This document shows, piece after piece, positions 1 to 9,283 of a stretch of 64,000 nt of DNA. Location of the stretch: the NCBI RefSeq assembly GCF_026241255.1, contig NZ_JAPHNC010000007.1, forward strand, positions 1-64,000, read 5' to 3'. Position 1 is the stretch's first letter. Every line of letters starts with the position of its first letter. Source of the DNA: Helicobacter sp. MIT 21-1697. Lineage in GTDB: Bacteria; Campylobacterota; Campylobacteria; Campylobacterales; Helicobacteraceae. The notes under the pieces were generated by a model, which saw only the letters and a list, made by a program, of their open reading frames with translations, was not told the DNA's origin and made no database searches. A program made the position numbers and the translations under genes.

Positions 1-81
1 TCTTGAGAAAAAAGGTGGTAAATACTTCTTTATTTCAAATAATTTTAGAATAAATTGTATATTTTAATAATAAAGAATTTG

Positions 82-90
82 TGTTAGAAT
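82..90 (+). promoter_or_regulatory. Extended -10 promoter for the HD-domain gene
   Basis: The sequence TGtTAGAAT fits the extended -10 element (TGnTAnAAT) typical of Helicobacter vegetative promoters. Transcription would start near base 97, leaving a short leader with the ribosome site AAAGGA at 109-114 before the ATG at 120. This is inference from sequence only. The first 80 bases hold no recognisable gene. Confidence 0.45.
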
Positions 91-119
91 CTAAACAAGT
101 CATAAGATAAAGGAATGTT

Positions 120-1349
120 ATGGATTCGCATTTTGGCACTCAAAATACATCTAAAATCAAAGCTCCTCGTTTAAATGCGGGATTGTTAAAAAAGATTTTT
201 ATTGCTGCAAGTATTCGTCGCTGGAATGACCAAGCTACACCCGTAGAATTTGTGGAGCTTGATAAGCAAGCACATAAAATCGTCATTGCTTATATTTTGG
301 CAAAATATGAGGAAAATTGCGGTAAAAGCGTGGATTGGGAATCTTTGATATTGCAGTTTTGTTTTGAGTTTTTTGAGCGCATTGTTTTGACAGATATTAA
401 ACCACCTGTGTTTCATAAACTAAGAGAGACACATAATAAAGAACTCGTTACATTTGTGTGTGAATGTTTAGAATCTGATTTACAAGAATATGAGTTTTTT
501 TCTTCTATGAGGGAATATTTGCTTGGCTCAAAAGACAGCTTGGAGCGGCAGATTCTAAAAGCGTCTCATTATTATGCGTCTAAATGGGAGTTTGATATTA
601 TTTATCATTTTAATCCTTTGATGTATGATGTTCAAAATATCCGAAATATCATTAATAAGCAAGTTGAGGAGCATTATCACTTAGCAGGTATGCAGCAGAT
701 TATGCTGTATGAAAATGTGCGTGAGCTTGTTGCGATGTTTGGACAGCTTAGATTCCAAAAACGTTGGAGTCAAACGCCGAGAATCCCAGCTACTTCAGTG
801 TTAGGACATACGCTCATTGTGGCTTTAAGCGCATATTTGGTGAGTTTTGATATAGGTTGTTGTAAGAAAATGCGAATTAATCATTTTTTATGTGGGCTTT
901 TTCACGATTTGCCTGAAATTTTAACAAGAGATATTATTTCGCCTATCAAGCGCAGTGTCAAAGGGCTTGATAGATTGATTAAGGAGATTGAAGAAGAGGC
1001 TGTAAAAAAGAAGATTCTAGCGATTGTGCCACCTAATATTGCAGAAGATATTATTTATTTCACACACAATGAATTTGCTAATCGCTATATGATTGAGCAT
1101 TTCCCTCATAATGCTGCAAGTGGCGAAGAGCTAATGGATAAGTTCAATCAAAATGAATACAATGGTGTATATGGCGAGTTTTTAAAAATCTTTGACAATT
1201 TAAGTGCTTATTTGGAAGCAAAAATTTCTATAAGCCACGGCATCTCAAGTGATGATTTGATAAATGGAGCGCAAGGTATTTATGAAAAATGCGCCCAAAA
1301 AGTAATAAGAGGTGTAGATGTAGGCAAACTATTTAGGGATTTTGCTTAA
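120..1349 (+). CDS. HD-domain protein (putative metal-dependent phosphohydrolase)
   Basis: The 409-residue soluble protein carries an HD superfamily pattern in its second half: His230 in LGHT, the doublet His262-Asp263 in FHDLPE, and a later Asp in FDNLSAYLEA (about residue 350), the usual metal ligands. HD_3/YfbR-like proteins hydrolyse nucleotides or other phosphate esters; the substrate here is unknown. The N-terminal 200 residues match no domain I recognise. The gene stands alone with its own extended -10 promoter and ends 490 bases before the glycan cassette. The start is set by AAAGGA six bases upstream. Confidence 0.75.
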   Translation: MDSHFGTQNTSKIKAPRLNAGLLKKIFIAASIRRWNDQATPVEFVELDKQAHKIVIAYILAKYEENCGKSVDWESLILQFCFEFFERIVLTDIKPPVFHKLRETHNKELVTFVCECLESDLQEYEFFSSMREYLLGSKDSLERQILKASHYYASKWEFDIIYHFNPLMYDVQNIRNIINKQVEEHYHLAGMQQIMLYENVRELVAMFGQLRFQKRWSQTPRIPATSVLGHTLIVALSAYLVSFDIGCCKKMRINHFLCGLFHDLPEILTRDIISPIKRSVKGLDRLIKEIEEEAVKKKILAIVPPNIAEDIIYFTHNEFANRYMIEHFPHNAASGEELMDKFNQNEYNGVYGEFLKIFDNLSAYLEAKISISHGISSDDLINGAQGIYEKCAQKVIRGVDVGKLFRDFA

Positions 1350-1738
1350 GGCAAATGAGTAGGGATTGATAGCTTGTAAGAATTTAAGTTTAAATAGTAC
1401 TTATTTAATGGTGCGAGAAAAATCAAGGAGACACAATGTTATTTTACTCTATACAAATGTGGAGAGAAAATAAATAACTTGAATGCAAATCTTGCGAATT
1501 GCGGTTTTAGGAGCTTTAATTTTTCGCAACACTATATTCAAAGTATAGAAAGTAATGAACATTTTTTTATCTTAATCAATGATAGGTTTATAAAAGGAGA
1601 ACTTACAAGAGGAGCAGTACAATGACCTTAAAACTTAGATTTAAGTTTAAGTCAAGCTCTATTATAATAGCATTTTGTTTTATATATTGATTTAAGGTCG
1701 TAAATATAATGAATTTTTGGCTTTCCTCTATTATTTCG

Positions 1739-1749
1739 CCCCCCCCCCC
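1739..1749 (+). repeat. C11 homopolymeric tract upstream of glycosyltransferase gene
   Basis: Eleven C residues are followed directly by A and then TATAAT (1751-1756). The tract would therefore sit in the spacer of a promoter for the gene at 1838. It also lies inside a small open frame starting at 1709. Slippage of such tracts in Helicobacter typically switches expression. Confidence 0.75.
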
Positions 1750-1750
1750 A

Positions 1751-1756
1751 TATAAT
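1751..1756 (+). promoter_or_regulatory. Candidate -10 box abutting the C11 tract
   Basis: A perfect TATAAT hexamer lies one base after the C11 run and about 82 bases before the ATG at 1838. No good -35 hexamer is visible 17 bases upstream, which is usual for Helicobacter. If active, length changes in the C tract would alter the spacer. Promoter activity is inferred. Confidence 0.35.
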
Positions 1757-1837
1757 ATTAATATATCTTATTTGCTTTGCGCAAATATTGTGTTGGAATA
1801 AGATTGTAGGATTGAGATATAAACAAGGGGAGAAACA

Positions 1838-2800
1838 ATGATTCTCGCTCTTGTGATACCTTGCTATAATGAAAAGGACATACTCCCTCAAAGTTATGAG
1901 GCTCTTTGTTTGAAACTCAAAGCCTTGATTAGCTCTCAACAGATTTCGCCAAAAAGTTTTTTATGTTTTATAGATGATGGAAGCAAGGATAGCACTTGGG
2001 AGATTCTTAATAGTTTTACACAATCTCCTACTTACCCATTAACAACTGCTATTAAACTCTCAAGGAATTGCGGACATCAAAATGCACTTTTGGCAGGTTT
2101 AGAATATGTATCAGATAAATGTGATTGTGCTATGAGCATAGATTGTGATTTGCAAGATGATATTTCAGTGATTGATGAGTTTATACTCAAAGCAAAAACA
2201 GGTGCAGAAGTTATTTATGGTGTGCGTAAATCTCGTCATAAAGATAGCTTTTTTAAAAAATATAGTGCGCTTGGTTTTTATAAACTTATGGAGTTTATGG
2301 GTGTAAAGATAGTTTATAATCACGCTGATTATCGGCTGCTCTCTGCAAGGGCTATCAAATCACTTCTTAACTTTAGTGAAGTGAATCTATTTTTGCGTGG
2401 CATTGTGCCATTGCTTGGATTTAAAAGTGATGTGGTGGAATATGATAGGCTGGAGCGATTGGCGGGGGAGAGCAAATATCCTTTAAAGAAAATGCTCTCC
2501 TTTGCGTGGAATGGTATTACAAGCTTTAGTGTTGTTCCACTGCGGATTGTGAGTATGCTGGGCATATTGTTTTTTATCTTTTCATTTTTGCTTATTGGCT
2601 ATGTATTATTTGTCAAAATTTTTACAGATGATGTTGTGCAAGGTTGGGCTTCGGTTATTATACCCCTTTGCTTTTTTAGTGGAATCCAACTTTTAAGTCT
2701 TGGTGTTGTTGGGGAATATATAGGTAAAATCTATGCTGAAACAAAGGCTCGTCCGCGATATTTTATAGAAGACATTGCAAATCCACGCAAAAATTTATAG
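1838..2800 (+). CDS. GtrB-type glycosyltransferase family 2 (polyprenyl-phosphate sugar synthase)
   Basis: This 320-residue protein has the GT2 DPM1/GtrB layout. The N-terminal GT-A domain starts ILALVIPCYNE, has DDGSKDS near residue 45 and DCDLQDD near residue 100, and two C-terminal membrane helices follow (about 235-257 and 268-290), ending near GEYIGKIYAETKARP. The family transfers a sugar from a nucleotide donor to undecaprenyl or dolichyl phosphate at the cytoplasmic face. The start has a strong ribosome site, AAGGGGAG. It begins the glycan cassette and is followed by a membrane protein with a G9 tract. The sugar cannot be predicted. Confidence 0.85.
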   Translation: MILALVIPCYNEKDILPQSYEALCLKLKALISSQQISPKSFLCFIDDGSKDSTWEILNSFTQSPTYPLTTAIKLSRNCGHQNALLAGLEYVSDKCDCAMSIDCDLQDDISVIDEFILKAKTGAEVIYGVRKSRHKDSFFKKYSALGFYKLMEFMGVKIVYNHADYRLLSARAIKSLLNFSEVNLFLRGIVPLLGFKSDVVEYDRLERLAGESKYPLKKMLSFAWNGITSFSVVPLRIVSMLGILFFIFSFLLIGYVLFVKIFTDDVVQGWASVIIPLCFFSGIQLLSLGVVGEYIGKIYAETKARPRYFIEDIANPRKNL

Positions 2801-2877
2801 CCAAACAAAATTCTAAGAATCTTTACATTATACTCACGCTTTCACATTTTGCAAAGACATTTTCATAAGGAGTAGTG

Positions 2878-4564
2878 ATGAGTGTGTTGAAAATCAGTAT
2901 CGGGGGGGGGCAACTTATTAGCTAAAGCCCCTTTATGGTGGCATATAGGCTTTTTTCTTTTTGTATGTTTGTATGCGTTTTTGATAATGTATCACTCGGC
3001 TTTTAGTGTCATAGATGACCACACACTTACACAAACACTTCTTATAGGGCAAAATATAGATTTTTTTATTCAGCCAAATATTGGCAGATTCTATCCGCTT
3101 GATGGGCAGGATTTGAATCTACTATCAGCAGCTTTTGGTGTAAAGGCAGCAGTATTTTATACTTTTAATGCCTTATGTGTGTTTGTGGTGATTTTTGCTT
3201 TGCGTTATGTAATGAGAGTTTTTATCGCACACATTTTAGAATCTACCTCACATTCACACAAAGTATATGCTATGCAGAAAATCCCCTATGTAGTGGATAT
3301 ACTTCTTGTACTTTTGCTTCTTTCTCCTAGTTTTATTGGTTCGTGGCTTAGGCTTTTTGTGCCAGAGCGTATGGAGTTTGTATTTTTAAGTCTTTTTCTT
3401 ATGAGCTATGCTTTTGTATTAGAATCCAAAAATACACGCACTTCTAGCCTTATGCTTTTTGTTGGTTTAGTCTGTGCTAATGTGTCTTTGTATTATAAAG
3501 AAACGACTTTTGCAATGATAATAGCCTTTGCATTCGTGCATCTTTTTTGTGTGTATTTTTCGCATACAAAGTGTAAGATTCATATAAAACTTTTTGATAT
3601 TGGACTTATTCTTAGCGCGATTGTATGGTTTGTTGTATATGTTTTTGTTGTTTTATTACAAAAAGATGATTCAGGATTCTATGGAGATACGCCTTATGGT
3701 GCGCTTCTTGTCTTTACTAAATCTCTTTTTACATATCTATGCAATGAACCTTTTTTGTGTGGGATAATCTTTAGTGCATTAATATATAGAATCTATGTAG
3801 TGCTTATAAAAAAGCAACCCTTTATTCCTTTGCTTGATGCGAGTATTTGGGGTAGTGCGATTTTGCTTTGTGAGTATGCAGTACTCAAACTTGCCTCTCA
3901 TCATTATCTTTTACCCGCGTATGTATTTGCTCTTATCGTCATTGGCGCAAGTTTTCTTTTATGGTGGCAGCATAAATGGTATAAAGTGATTTTTACATTC
4001 TGCGCTTTTATGTTTGTGGGAAATACACTTTTTGTGTCTGCGTATGTATGGGCGCATTATAAATTTGTCCCACCAAATTTTCAAGCCACACTTAGCTTTG
4101 TGAGTGATTATACGCATATTCACCCGCACACTAGAATCTTCCTTGAGGGTGTGGATAGGGTAAGCAATGTAGAGGTTTATCATAGCTTTGGTAGGTGGCT
4201 TACATATTATGGGGCGCAAGATTTTGATTTGTATTCAAGCGATGCTGTCGATTCGCGCTTTGTGGATAGTTTCAATAGTAATGCGCATTGGAGTGTGTTT
4301 AAAAATAATGAGGCTATTGCTAAGCAAAGCGGAGATTTGGTGATTATAACCCCTTATAGTGCATATAATTTTGATTTAGAATCTTTAAGTGAAAAATATG
4401 AGTTGCTTTTTAGTGCAGAGCAGGGCTATAATGTGCCATTACTCGGTCTCAAAACCTTTTTGAAAGCTACATTGCAATTTTTAGGACTAGCACAAGGTGA
4501 TATGATACTTTCACAAAATGTATATGGTTTGCCTCTGCATTTTTATGTATTGCGAGTGCGTTGA
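2878..4564 (+). CDS. Polytopic GT-C-like membrane protein, phase-variable, frame OFF
   Basis: Translation from the ATG at 2878 (ribosome site AAGGAG) reads MSVLKIS, enters a G9 run at 2902-2910 and stops after 15 codons. The long frame from 2969 to 4564 has no good start of its own. Removing one G joins them into a 561-residue protein. It has about ten membrane helices and an acidic DDH motif in the first outer loop (near residue 49), the place where GT-C glycosyltransferases carry catalytic acids. It probably transfers a lipid-linked sugar to surface glycan, using the product of the upstream GtrB-type enzyme. The exact family is not recognised. Confidence 0.7.
2902..2910 (+). repeat. G9 phase-variation tract (gene OFF)
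   Basis: Nine G residues lie eight codons into the gene at 2878. With nine the frame stops at 2923-2925; with eight (or eleven) it continues into the 4564 stop. The lost frame is one base away, as expected for slipped-strand switching. Confidence 0.85.
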
Positions 4565-4569
4565 TAATG

Positions 4570-4578
4570 TGTTATAAT
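4570..4578 (+). promoter_or_regulatory. Extended -10 promoter for second GtrB-type gene
   Basis: TGtTATAAT is a perfect extended -10. It overlaps the in-frame ATG at 4577, so that ATG would be at the promoter and not translated. The GTG at 4607, with AAGGA at 4596-4600, is the better start. The second half of the cassette can thus be transcribed independently. Confidence 0.55.
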
Positions 4579-4606
4579 GCGCCTTATTTTGTCTAAAGGA
4601 AAAAGA

Positions 4607-5618
4607 GTGGCAAAGCTTTCTCTTATCGTGCCTTGCTATAATGAGGCAGATAACTTACTTTCATTTTGTAAGAATATTTTTGCAGTCTTTGAAGATATTT
4701 TAAAAACCTATCCTCAAAGTGTGTTTGAGCTCATTTTTGTAAATGACGGAAGTAGTGATAACACATTGCAAATACTTCACTCTTTACAAAATGCGCAAGA
4801 GGGCAGTTGCGATTCTGTCTTTTATTCTTTTGTTTCTATCCCCCCCCCCCGCTGAATGCAAAATAAAAATTATTGATTTTTCACGCAATTTTGGTAAAGA
4901 AAGTGCCATATATGCTGGATTACAAGCAAGTAAGGGTGATTGTGTAGCACTCATTGATGCAGATTTGCAAGACCCACCGACAATGTTGCTTAAAATGTAT
5001 AAAAAATGGCAGGATAAAGAAGCAGATATTATATACGCAAGGCGAATCTCTCGTGCGGGAGAGAGCTTTATACGCGCAAAGCTAAGTGAGGGATTCTATG
5101 TATTGAGTAATCTCATCTCACAAGTGCATTTAGAATCTGGTGTGAGGGATTTTCGCCTTATGGATAGGCAAGTTGTTAATGCCCTTTTAAGTATGAGTGA
5201 ATACCATCGTTTTTCAAAGGCAATGTTTGAATGGGTGGGCTTTAAAAAAATTGGTTTAGAATATGAGTATATCCCACGCACACAAGGCAGCAGTGGCTGG
5301 AGCTTTTGGAAGCTTTTTAAATATGCTATTGAGGGTTTTATTAGCTTTAGCACTATGCCTTTACGTGTCGCTTTTATTTTGGGATTTGTGATGAGTGTGC
5401 TAAGTTTGGGCTATGGGCTGTATGCAGTGGTAAGCACACTTATTTTTCACAATGCTGTGGCTGGTTGGACTTCACTTGTAGCTTGGATAGCCTTTTTGGG
5501 TGGGGTTCAGCTTGTTATACTTGGTGTTATTGGCGAGTATATTGCAAGAATCTATGAGCAAGTCAAAAACCGCCCTATTTATATACAAAGAGTGCAAGAT
5601 AAGGAAAAAGATGCTTAA
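4607..5618 (+). CDS. Second GtrB-type glycosyltransferase family 2, phase-variable, frame OFF
   Basis: The N-terminal half (LSLIVPCYNEADNLL, then NDGSSDN) ends at a TGA at 4853-4855 just after a C11 run. The downstream frame continues with KIIDFSRNFGKESA, DADLQDP and two C-terminal membrane helices ending in GEYIARIYEQVKNRP. One C fewer gives a continuous 336-residue GT2 enzyme of DPM1/GtrB type, close in layout to the one at 1838. It would make a second polyprenyl-phosphate sugar. The GTG start at 4607 is chosen over the ATG at 4577, which lies within the promoter. The last codons overlap the next gene. Confidence 0.8.
4840..4850 (+). repeat. C11 phase-variation tract (gene OFF)
   Basis: Eleven C residues lie inside the GT2 domain at about codon 78. 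With eleven the frame ends at TGA 4853-4855; with ten it reads on as PPPAECKIKI into the rest of the domain. The ORF break coincides exactly with the tract. Confidence 0.88.
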
Positions 5619-7707
5619 AAATCGCGCTATTGTTTTGGGTTCATTATTTATCTTACTTGTTGCGTGTGGATTGAGAATATATTATATGCAATTTAAAAGT
5701 GAAGCACATATGGACGAGATTCTCTCCATTGTTTTATCTGAATATAATGAATATGGTTGGACTAAGCCATTTGACACAAATAGAATCTGGAATGCAAAGC
5801 AAATGCAAGAAGCTACTTTGTGGAATGACTCTACGCTTCGTGGTGCATTAAGCGATGTGGGTAATTTGTGGCGCAACAATAGAGATGACCCACATACAAA
5901 TTTATATTATTCGCTTTTTCGTTTATGGCATATTGGTTTTGTGCATACAGATTCGCAATCAACCTTTTATAGAGGTATGAGTTTAAATTTTGTATTTTTA
6001 TTCTGTGCTTTTTATTTTGCATTTTTAATTGCAAGGCGAATATTTGGACAGAACTACTTTGTTTTATTCTTTTTAAGCCTAGCATTTTTGAATCCTGCAA
6101 GCATAAGTAATACTCTTTTTATGAGACCTTATGCGCTTCAAGAAGCTACTTTTTTAGGATTTTGCTATTGTCTGTTAAAAATTTTTGACTTCTTTGTAAA
6201 ACGCTCTTTTCATAAACCTTTTTTTCTTGTTTCTTCCCATAGCATTAAAAAATACCTTGCTTTGTGGAGCGGATTTGTATTTATGCTTTTTGTAGGTTGT
6301 ATAGTATTTTCTTTTTTTACCAAAGAAAGTAGAGAGGCGCAGCTTATTGCGCATTCTATTACATTACAAGAGGATAAAACTTATCTACTTGAGGGTAAAA
6401 TGGTATTTGCCAATCATTTGTTTCGCTCCCACGAGCCCTATGTGATATTACAATCTGATGTAGATTCTTTGCATCTTACTTTCACACCCTTATCCATTGC
6501 CCAAGAGGAAAATGCGCGTTATATACGCTTTGTTACGCACGAAGTAATCCAAGTTGGTGAGAATATAGGGTCTCTTCTCTACACTTTGTCGGTATCTTAT
6601 AAACTTTATTTTGCGCTTGCTATAATATATATTCTAGGCTGTATATGTATTTACTTTTTTGATTTTCTCTCTTACGAAGTACTTTTGCTCTCTGTTCCTA
6701 CCGCTTTACTTCTTTTAAGTGGATATTTTGCTTCTATATTTGTAGTGATGATTTTTGCTGTGGCTACCCTATGGGCATATAAGATACACAAATCAAAGAG
6801 GCACACACTCTTTTTTATTGGCTCTTTAGTGTGGGCATTAATCTTGACTACCCTCTTGTATCCACGATATTTACTTGCTTTCAGAGGATATAGGAGTCAA
6901 GAAGTAGGTGATAAATTGAGTGTGGATTATTTGCTCTCACATTGTGTAGAGAATTTTAAAATCTTTTGTCATATACTTATCTCTAATCTTTCGTGGAGTA
7001 TTATCATTGCAATTTTTATAGGCATTGTTATTACGATTTTTTATGCTTTGAAATATCGCACTCATCTTAAGCATTACCTTATTCAAGTGCCATTTGCATT
7101 GATATTTGGTATATGCGCTTCTTTATGGGCTTTTGGAGTGATTTATATTGCACCTTATAAGGATTTGCGCTATATTATGTCTGTTTTCCCCTTGCTTTGT
7201 CTTTTACCCACTTATACTGGTGTCATCATTTATAGAATCTTCACCCAATACACACATAAATATGCACCTCAATATGTCATCGGGGGGGGGCTAATTGTGA
7301 TATACGCATTCGTATGTATATGGAGTGTGATACCTATGGACAATAAGAAAATCACTACATTGCAATATTCCAATCATATCGCCGAAAAATATCATCAGAT
7401 TCCTCATATTCACACTTTTGCGTTTATGCAAAATGGAGTATTTTTCTCTTCATTGATTGTGCCCTACCTCCCTGATACTTACAATATGCAATTTGTCAAT
7501 AGTTGTGATGACTTGACAAATTTTGTCGTTACTTATGGGGAGATTGAATGGATTACAGATGAGCAAAGCCATTGTCCTTTGCACTCTTATGAAGTTTCAC
7601 CATTTTATCATATAGGGACAATACGCAGTATGATAGTGCGACTTAAAGGTAAGCCTTTGGTGGATAATCAGCATCGGATTTTAGAATCTAAAAATAAAAA
7701 GGAGTGA
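5611..7707 (+). CDS. Large polytopic GT-C-like membrane protein, phase-variable, frame ON
   Basis: The start at 5611 (AAGGAAAAAG then ATG) overlaps the stop of the preceding gene by eight bases and gives 698 residues. The N-terminus is a signal-anchor helix followed by the acidic motif AHMDEIL in the first outer loop, as in GT-C glycosyltransferases. About ten further helices follow, with a larger extracytoplasmic segment near residues 230-310. A G9 tract at 7282-7290 (about codon 558) is in frame, so the product is full length; slippage would remove the last 140 residues. It probably transfers the sugar made by the upstream GT2 enzyme. No specific family is recognised. Confidence 0.7.
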   Translation: MLKNRAIVLGSLFILLVACGLRIYYMQFKSEAHMDEILSIVLSEYNEYGWTKPFDTNRIWNAKQMQEATLWNDSTLRGALSDVGNLWRNNRDDPHTNLYYSLFRLWHIGFVHTDSQSTFYRGMSLNFVFLFCAFYFAFLIARRIFGQNYFVLFFLSLAFLNPASISNTLFMRPYALQEATFLGFCYCLLKIFDFFVKRSFHKPFFLVSSHSIKKYLALWSGFVFMLFVGCIVFSFFTKESREAQLIAHSITLQEDKTYLLEGKMVFANHLFRSHEPYVILQSDVDSLHLTFTPLSIAQEENARYIRFVTHEVIQVGENIGSLLYTLSVSYKLYFALAIIYILGCICIYFFDFLSYEVLLLSVPTALLLLSGYFASIFVVMIFAVATLWAYKIHKSKRHTLFFIGSLVWALILTTLLYPRYLLAFRGYRSQEVGDKLSVDYLLSHCVENFKIFCHILISNLSWSIIIAIFIGIVITIFYALKYRTHLKHYLIQVPFALIFGICASLWAFGVIYIAPYKDLRYIMSVFPLLCLLPTYTGVIIYRIFTQYTHKYAPQYVIGGGLIVIYAFVCIWSVIPMDNKKITTLQYSNHIAEKYHQIPHIHTFAFMQNGVFFSSLIVPYLPDTYNMQFVNSCDDLTNFVVTYGEIEWITDEQSHCPLHSYEVSPFYHIGTIRSMIVRLKGKPLVDNQHRILESKNKKE
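7282..7290 (+). repeat. G9 phase-variation tract (gene ON)
   Basis: Nine G residues encode three glycines in YVIGGGLIVIY within a membrane helix near the C-terminus of the 698-residue protein. The reading frame is intact at nine; gain or loss of one would truncate the protein. Confidence 0.8.
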
Positions 7708-7709
7708 AA

Positions 7710-9251
7710 ATGACAAATATTCATCGGGGGGGGGTCGCTACTAAAAGCACATATTGGTTCTTTGGTATTTTAGGAGGATTTTTATTTATTTTAAATTGTT
7801 TGTTTCCTACGCAAAGCGATGATTTAGGCGCGGTGGCAGGGGGCATAAATGGAATGTGGAGTAGCTACACAAACTGGAATGGCAGATTCTTTGAATTGCT
7901 AAGAACAGCTTTTGTTGGAGCTCTCGCACCGAGCATATATTTTGTTATTATCAATACCCTTGTGGGTGTTGGTTTTATTCTTAGCTTTTTTGTATTTATA
8001 TTTGGACGATTACCTAAGTCGTTTGATGATGTAGTTATCTTAAGTCTATTAATGTTTATACTAATGTTTCAAAGTGCTTTTGGTTCAATTTTCTTATGGG
8101 CTGCTGGAAGTTTGAATTATCTTTGGGCTTATCTTGCACTTGTTTGTAGTTTTATCCCTTATCGTTTATTTTGGCGGAGATATTTTAGTCAAGATTCTAA
8201 AGATGTGCGCAAATCAAATATGTTAAAAGAGCTATGCAAAGCCTTTATCTTTATGATTTTATGCTTTATTGCTGGTATGAGCAGTGAGATGATAGGTATT
8301 GTGGCAATTATTGTGCATATAGGATTTTTTATATATGCTCTCTATAAAAGAGTGCATTTGCCTCTATGGTATTATGCTGGGATTGTGGCTTTTACCATTG
8401 GGTGGTTTGCACTTTATCTAAGTCCCGGACACGCTAAAAGAGTAGCAGTGTATTGGGAACTTTTTGGACAAGATTCTTTTTATACTTTATCTCAATTATG
8501 GGCTATGAGTTTTAGTGAGAAAATACAACATTTAAACCTTACTTATGCAAAGTTTGTTGGTTATTTACCTGTGATAATCATAGTGCCAGCACTCTTTGTA
8601 TGCTATAAAGAAAAAGCTAACAAATTCATATCTTTGCTTATTATTTTTGTTGTGATTATATTTTTTGTAATGGCAAAGAATCATAAGCATTTTTTACCAT
8701 TTGCAAGCAGTTTTATTGCCATCATTGCTTTTGTTAATGCTGGTTGTTTTTTAATGGGCTTTGCTTATTTTTATTACAAGAAGAATGACGAAGCAATGTG
8801 TAGGCTTTTTGTCAAATTACTCATTGCATTCTTGCTCTTTTGTCTGCTTGTGGGCACTACGATTCAGGTTAGTATTCCTTCACGAGCAAAGCTTGGCTAT
8901 GTGCTTATTGAATTTGTAATGATTATTTTTGTCTATCGGCAGTTTATGCAATCCCTAAGTAGTGAGCGTATAGCAAAAATTATTAAAATATCAATTATTG
9001 CTTTGTGTTGTGCTTATGGGGGTTTTGTGCTAAGCGCATATATTGATGGGCGTGTAAAGTGGAACAATATGGCAGATTCTATTGAGGCACAAAAAGTTCA
9101 AGGCATAGAAGATGTGAGAGTGAGTGCCTCTACATTTCGTTCATTTTATAAAAATTATGGCGATTGGGGCAATCCCGGAGATAATCCTAACGAGTGGCCT
9201 AATACAACTTATGCTCATTATTTTGGAGTTAAACGCTTTGTGGTAGAATAG
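7710..9251 (+). CDS. Polytopic membrane protein, GT-C/DUF6056-like, phase-variable, frame ON
   Basis: The 513-residue membrane protein has roughly eleven helices. Its first outer loop carries QSDDLGAV and then TNWNGRFFE, which resembles the DUF6056-type and GtrC-type proteins that decorate surface glycans. AAGGAG directs the ATG at 7710; the GTG at 7704 falls inside that site. The start overlaps closely with the previous stop (7705-7707), so the two are probably translationally coupled. A G9 run at codons 6-9 is in frame here. The family assignment is tentative; membership of the glycan cassette is clear from position. Confidence 0.7.
   Translation: MTNIHRGGVATKSTYWFFGILGGFLFILNCLFPTQSDDLGAVAGGINGMWSSYTNWNGRFFELLRTAFVGALAPSIYFVIINTLVGVGFILSFFVFIFGRLPKSFDDVVILSLLMFILMFQSAFGSIFLWAAGSLNYLWAYLALVCSFIPYRLFWRRYFSQDSKDVRKSNMLKELCKAFIFMILCFIAGMSSEMIGIVAIIVHIGFFIYALYKRVHLPLWYYAGIVAFTIGWFALYLSPGHAKRVAVYWELFGQDSFYTLSQLWAMSFSEKIQHLNLTYAKFVGYLPVIIIVPALFVCYKEKANKFISLLIIFVVIIFFVMAKNHKHFLPFASSFIAIIAFVNAGCFLMGFAYFYYKKNDEAMCRLFVKLLIAFLLFCLLVGTTIQVSIPSRAKLGYVLIEFVMIIFVYRQFMQSLSSERIAKIIKISIIALCCAYGGFVLSAYIDGRVKWNNMADSIEAQKVQGIEDVRVSASTFRSFYKNYGDWGNPGDNPNEWPNTTYAHYFGVKRFVVE
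7726..7734 (+). repeat. G9 phase-variation tract at gene start (ON)
   Basis: Nine G residues occupy codons 6 to 9 (NIHRGGVAT). With nine the frame is open for 513 residues; one more or less would end translation within the N-terminus. Confidence 0.85.
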
Positions 9252-9283
9252 TCCTTTAAGATTTGTAGCTATTGGAGAGCCAA

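Larger units (their letters stand above)
1350..1837. other. Decayed intergenic stretch with small open frames
   Basis: No intact gene of normal size lies in these 488 bases, but there are traces of one. A good ribosome site (AAGGAG) precedes an ATG at 1436 giving only 12 codons. A second frame is open from about 1434 to 1622 (ending GELTRGAVQ). A 22-codon frame starts at 1622 behind AGGAG, and a 30-codon frame starts at 1709 and runs through the C11 tract. The pieces look like remnants of a lost gene or a regulatory leader. I do not recognise the encoded peptides. Confidence 0.4.

Noticed and set aside
1652-1939. 95-codon minus-strand frame spanning the poly-C tract
   Set aside because: It overlaps the start of the GT2 gene, has no ribosome site, and its length depends on the low-complexity tract.
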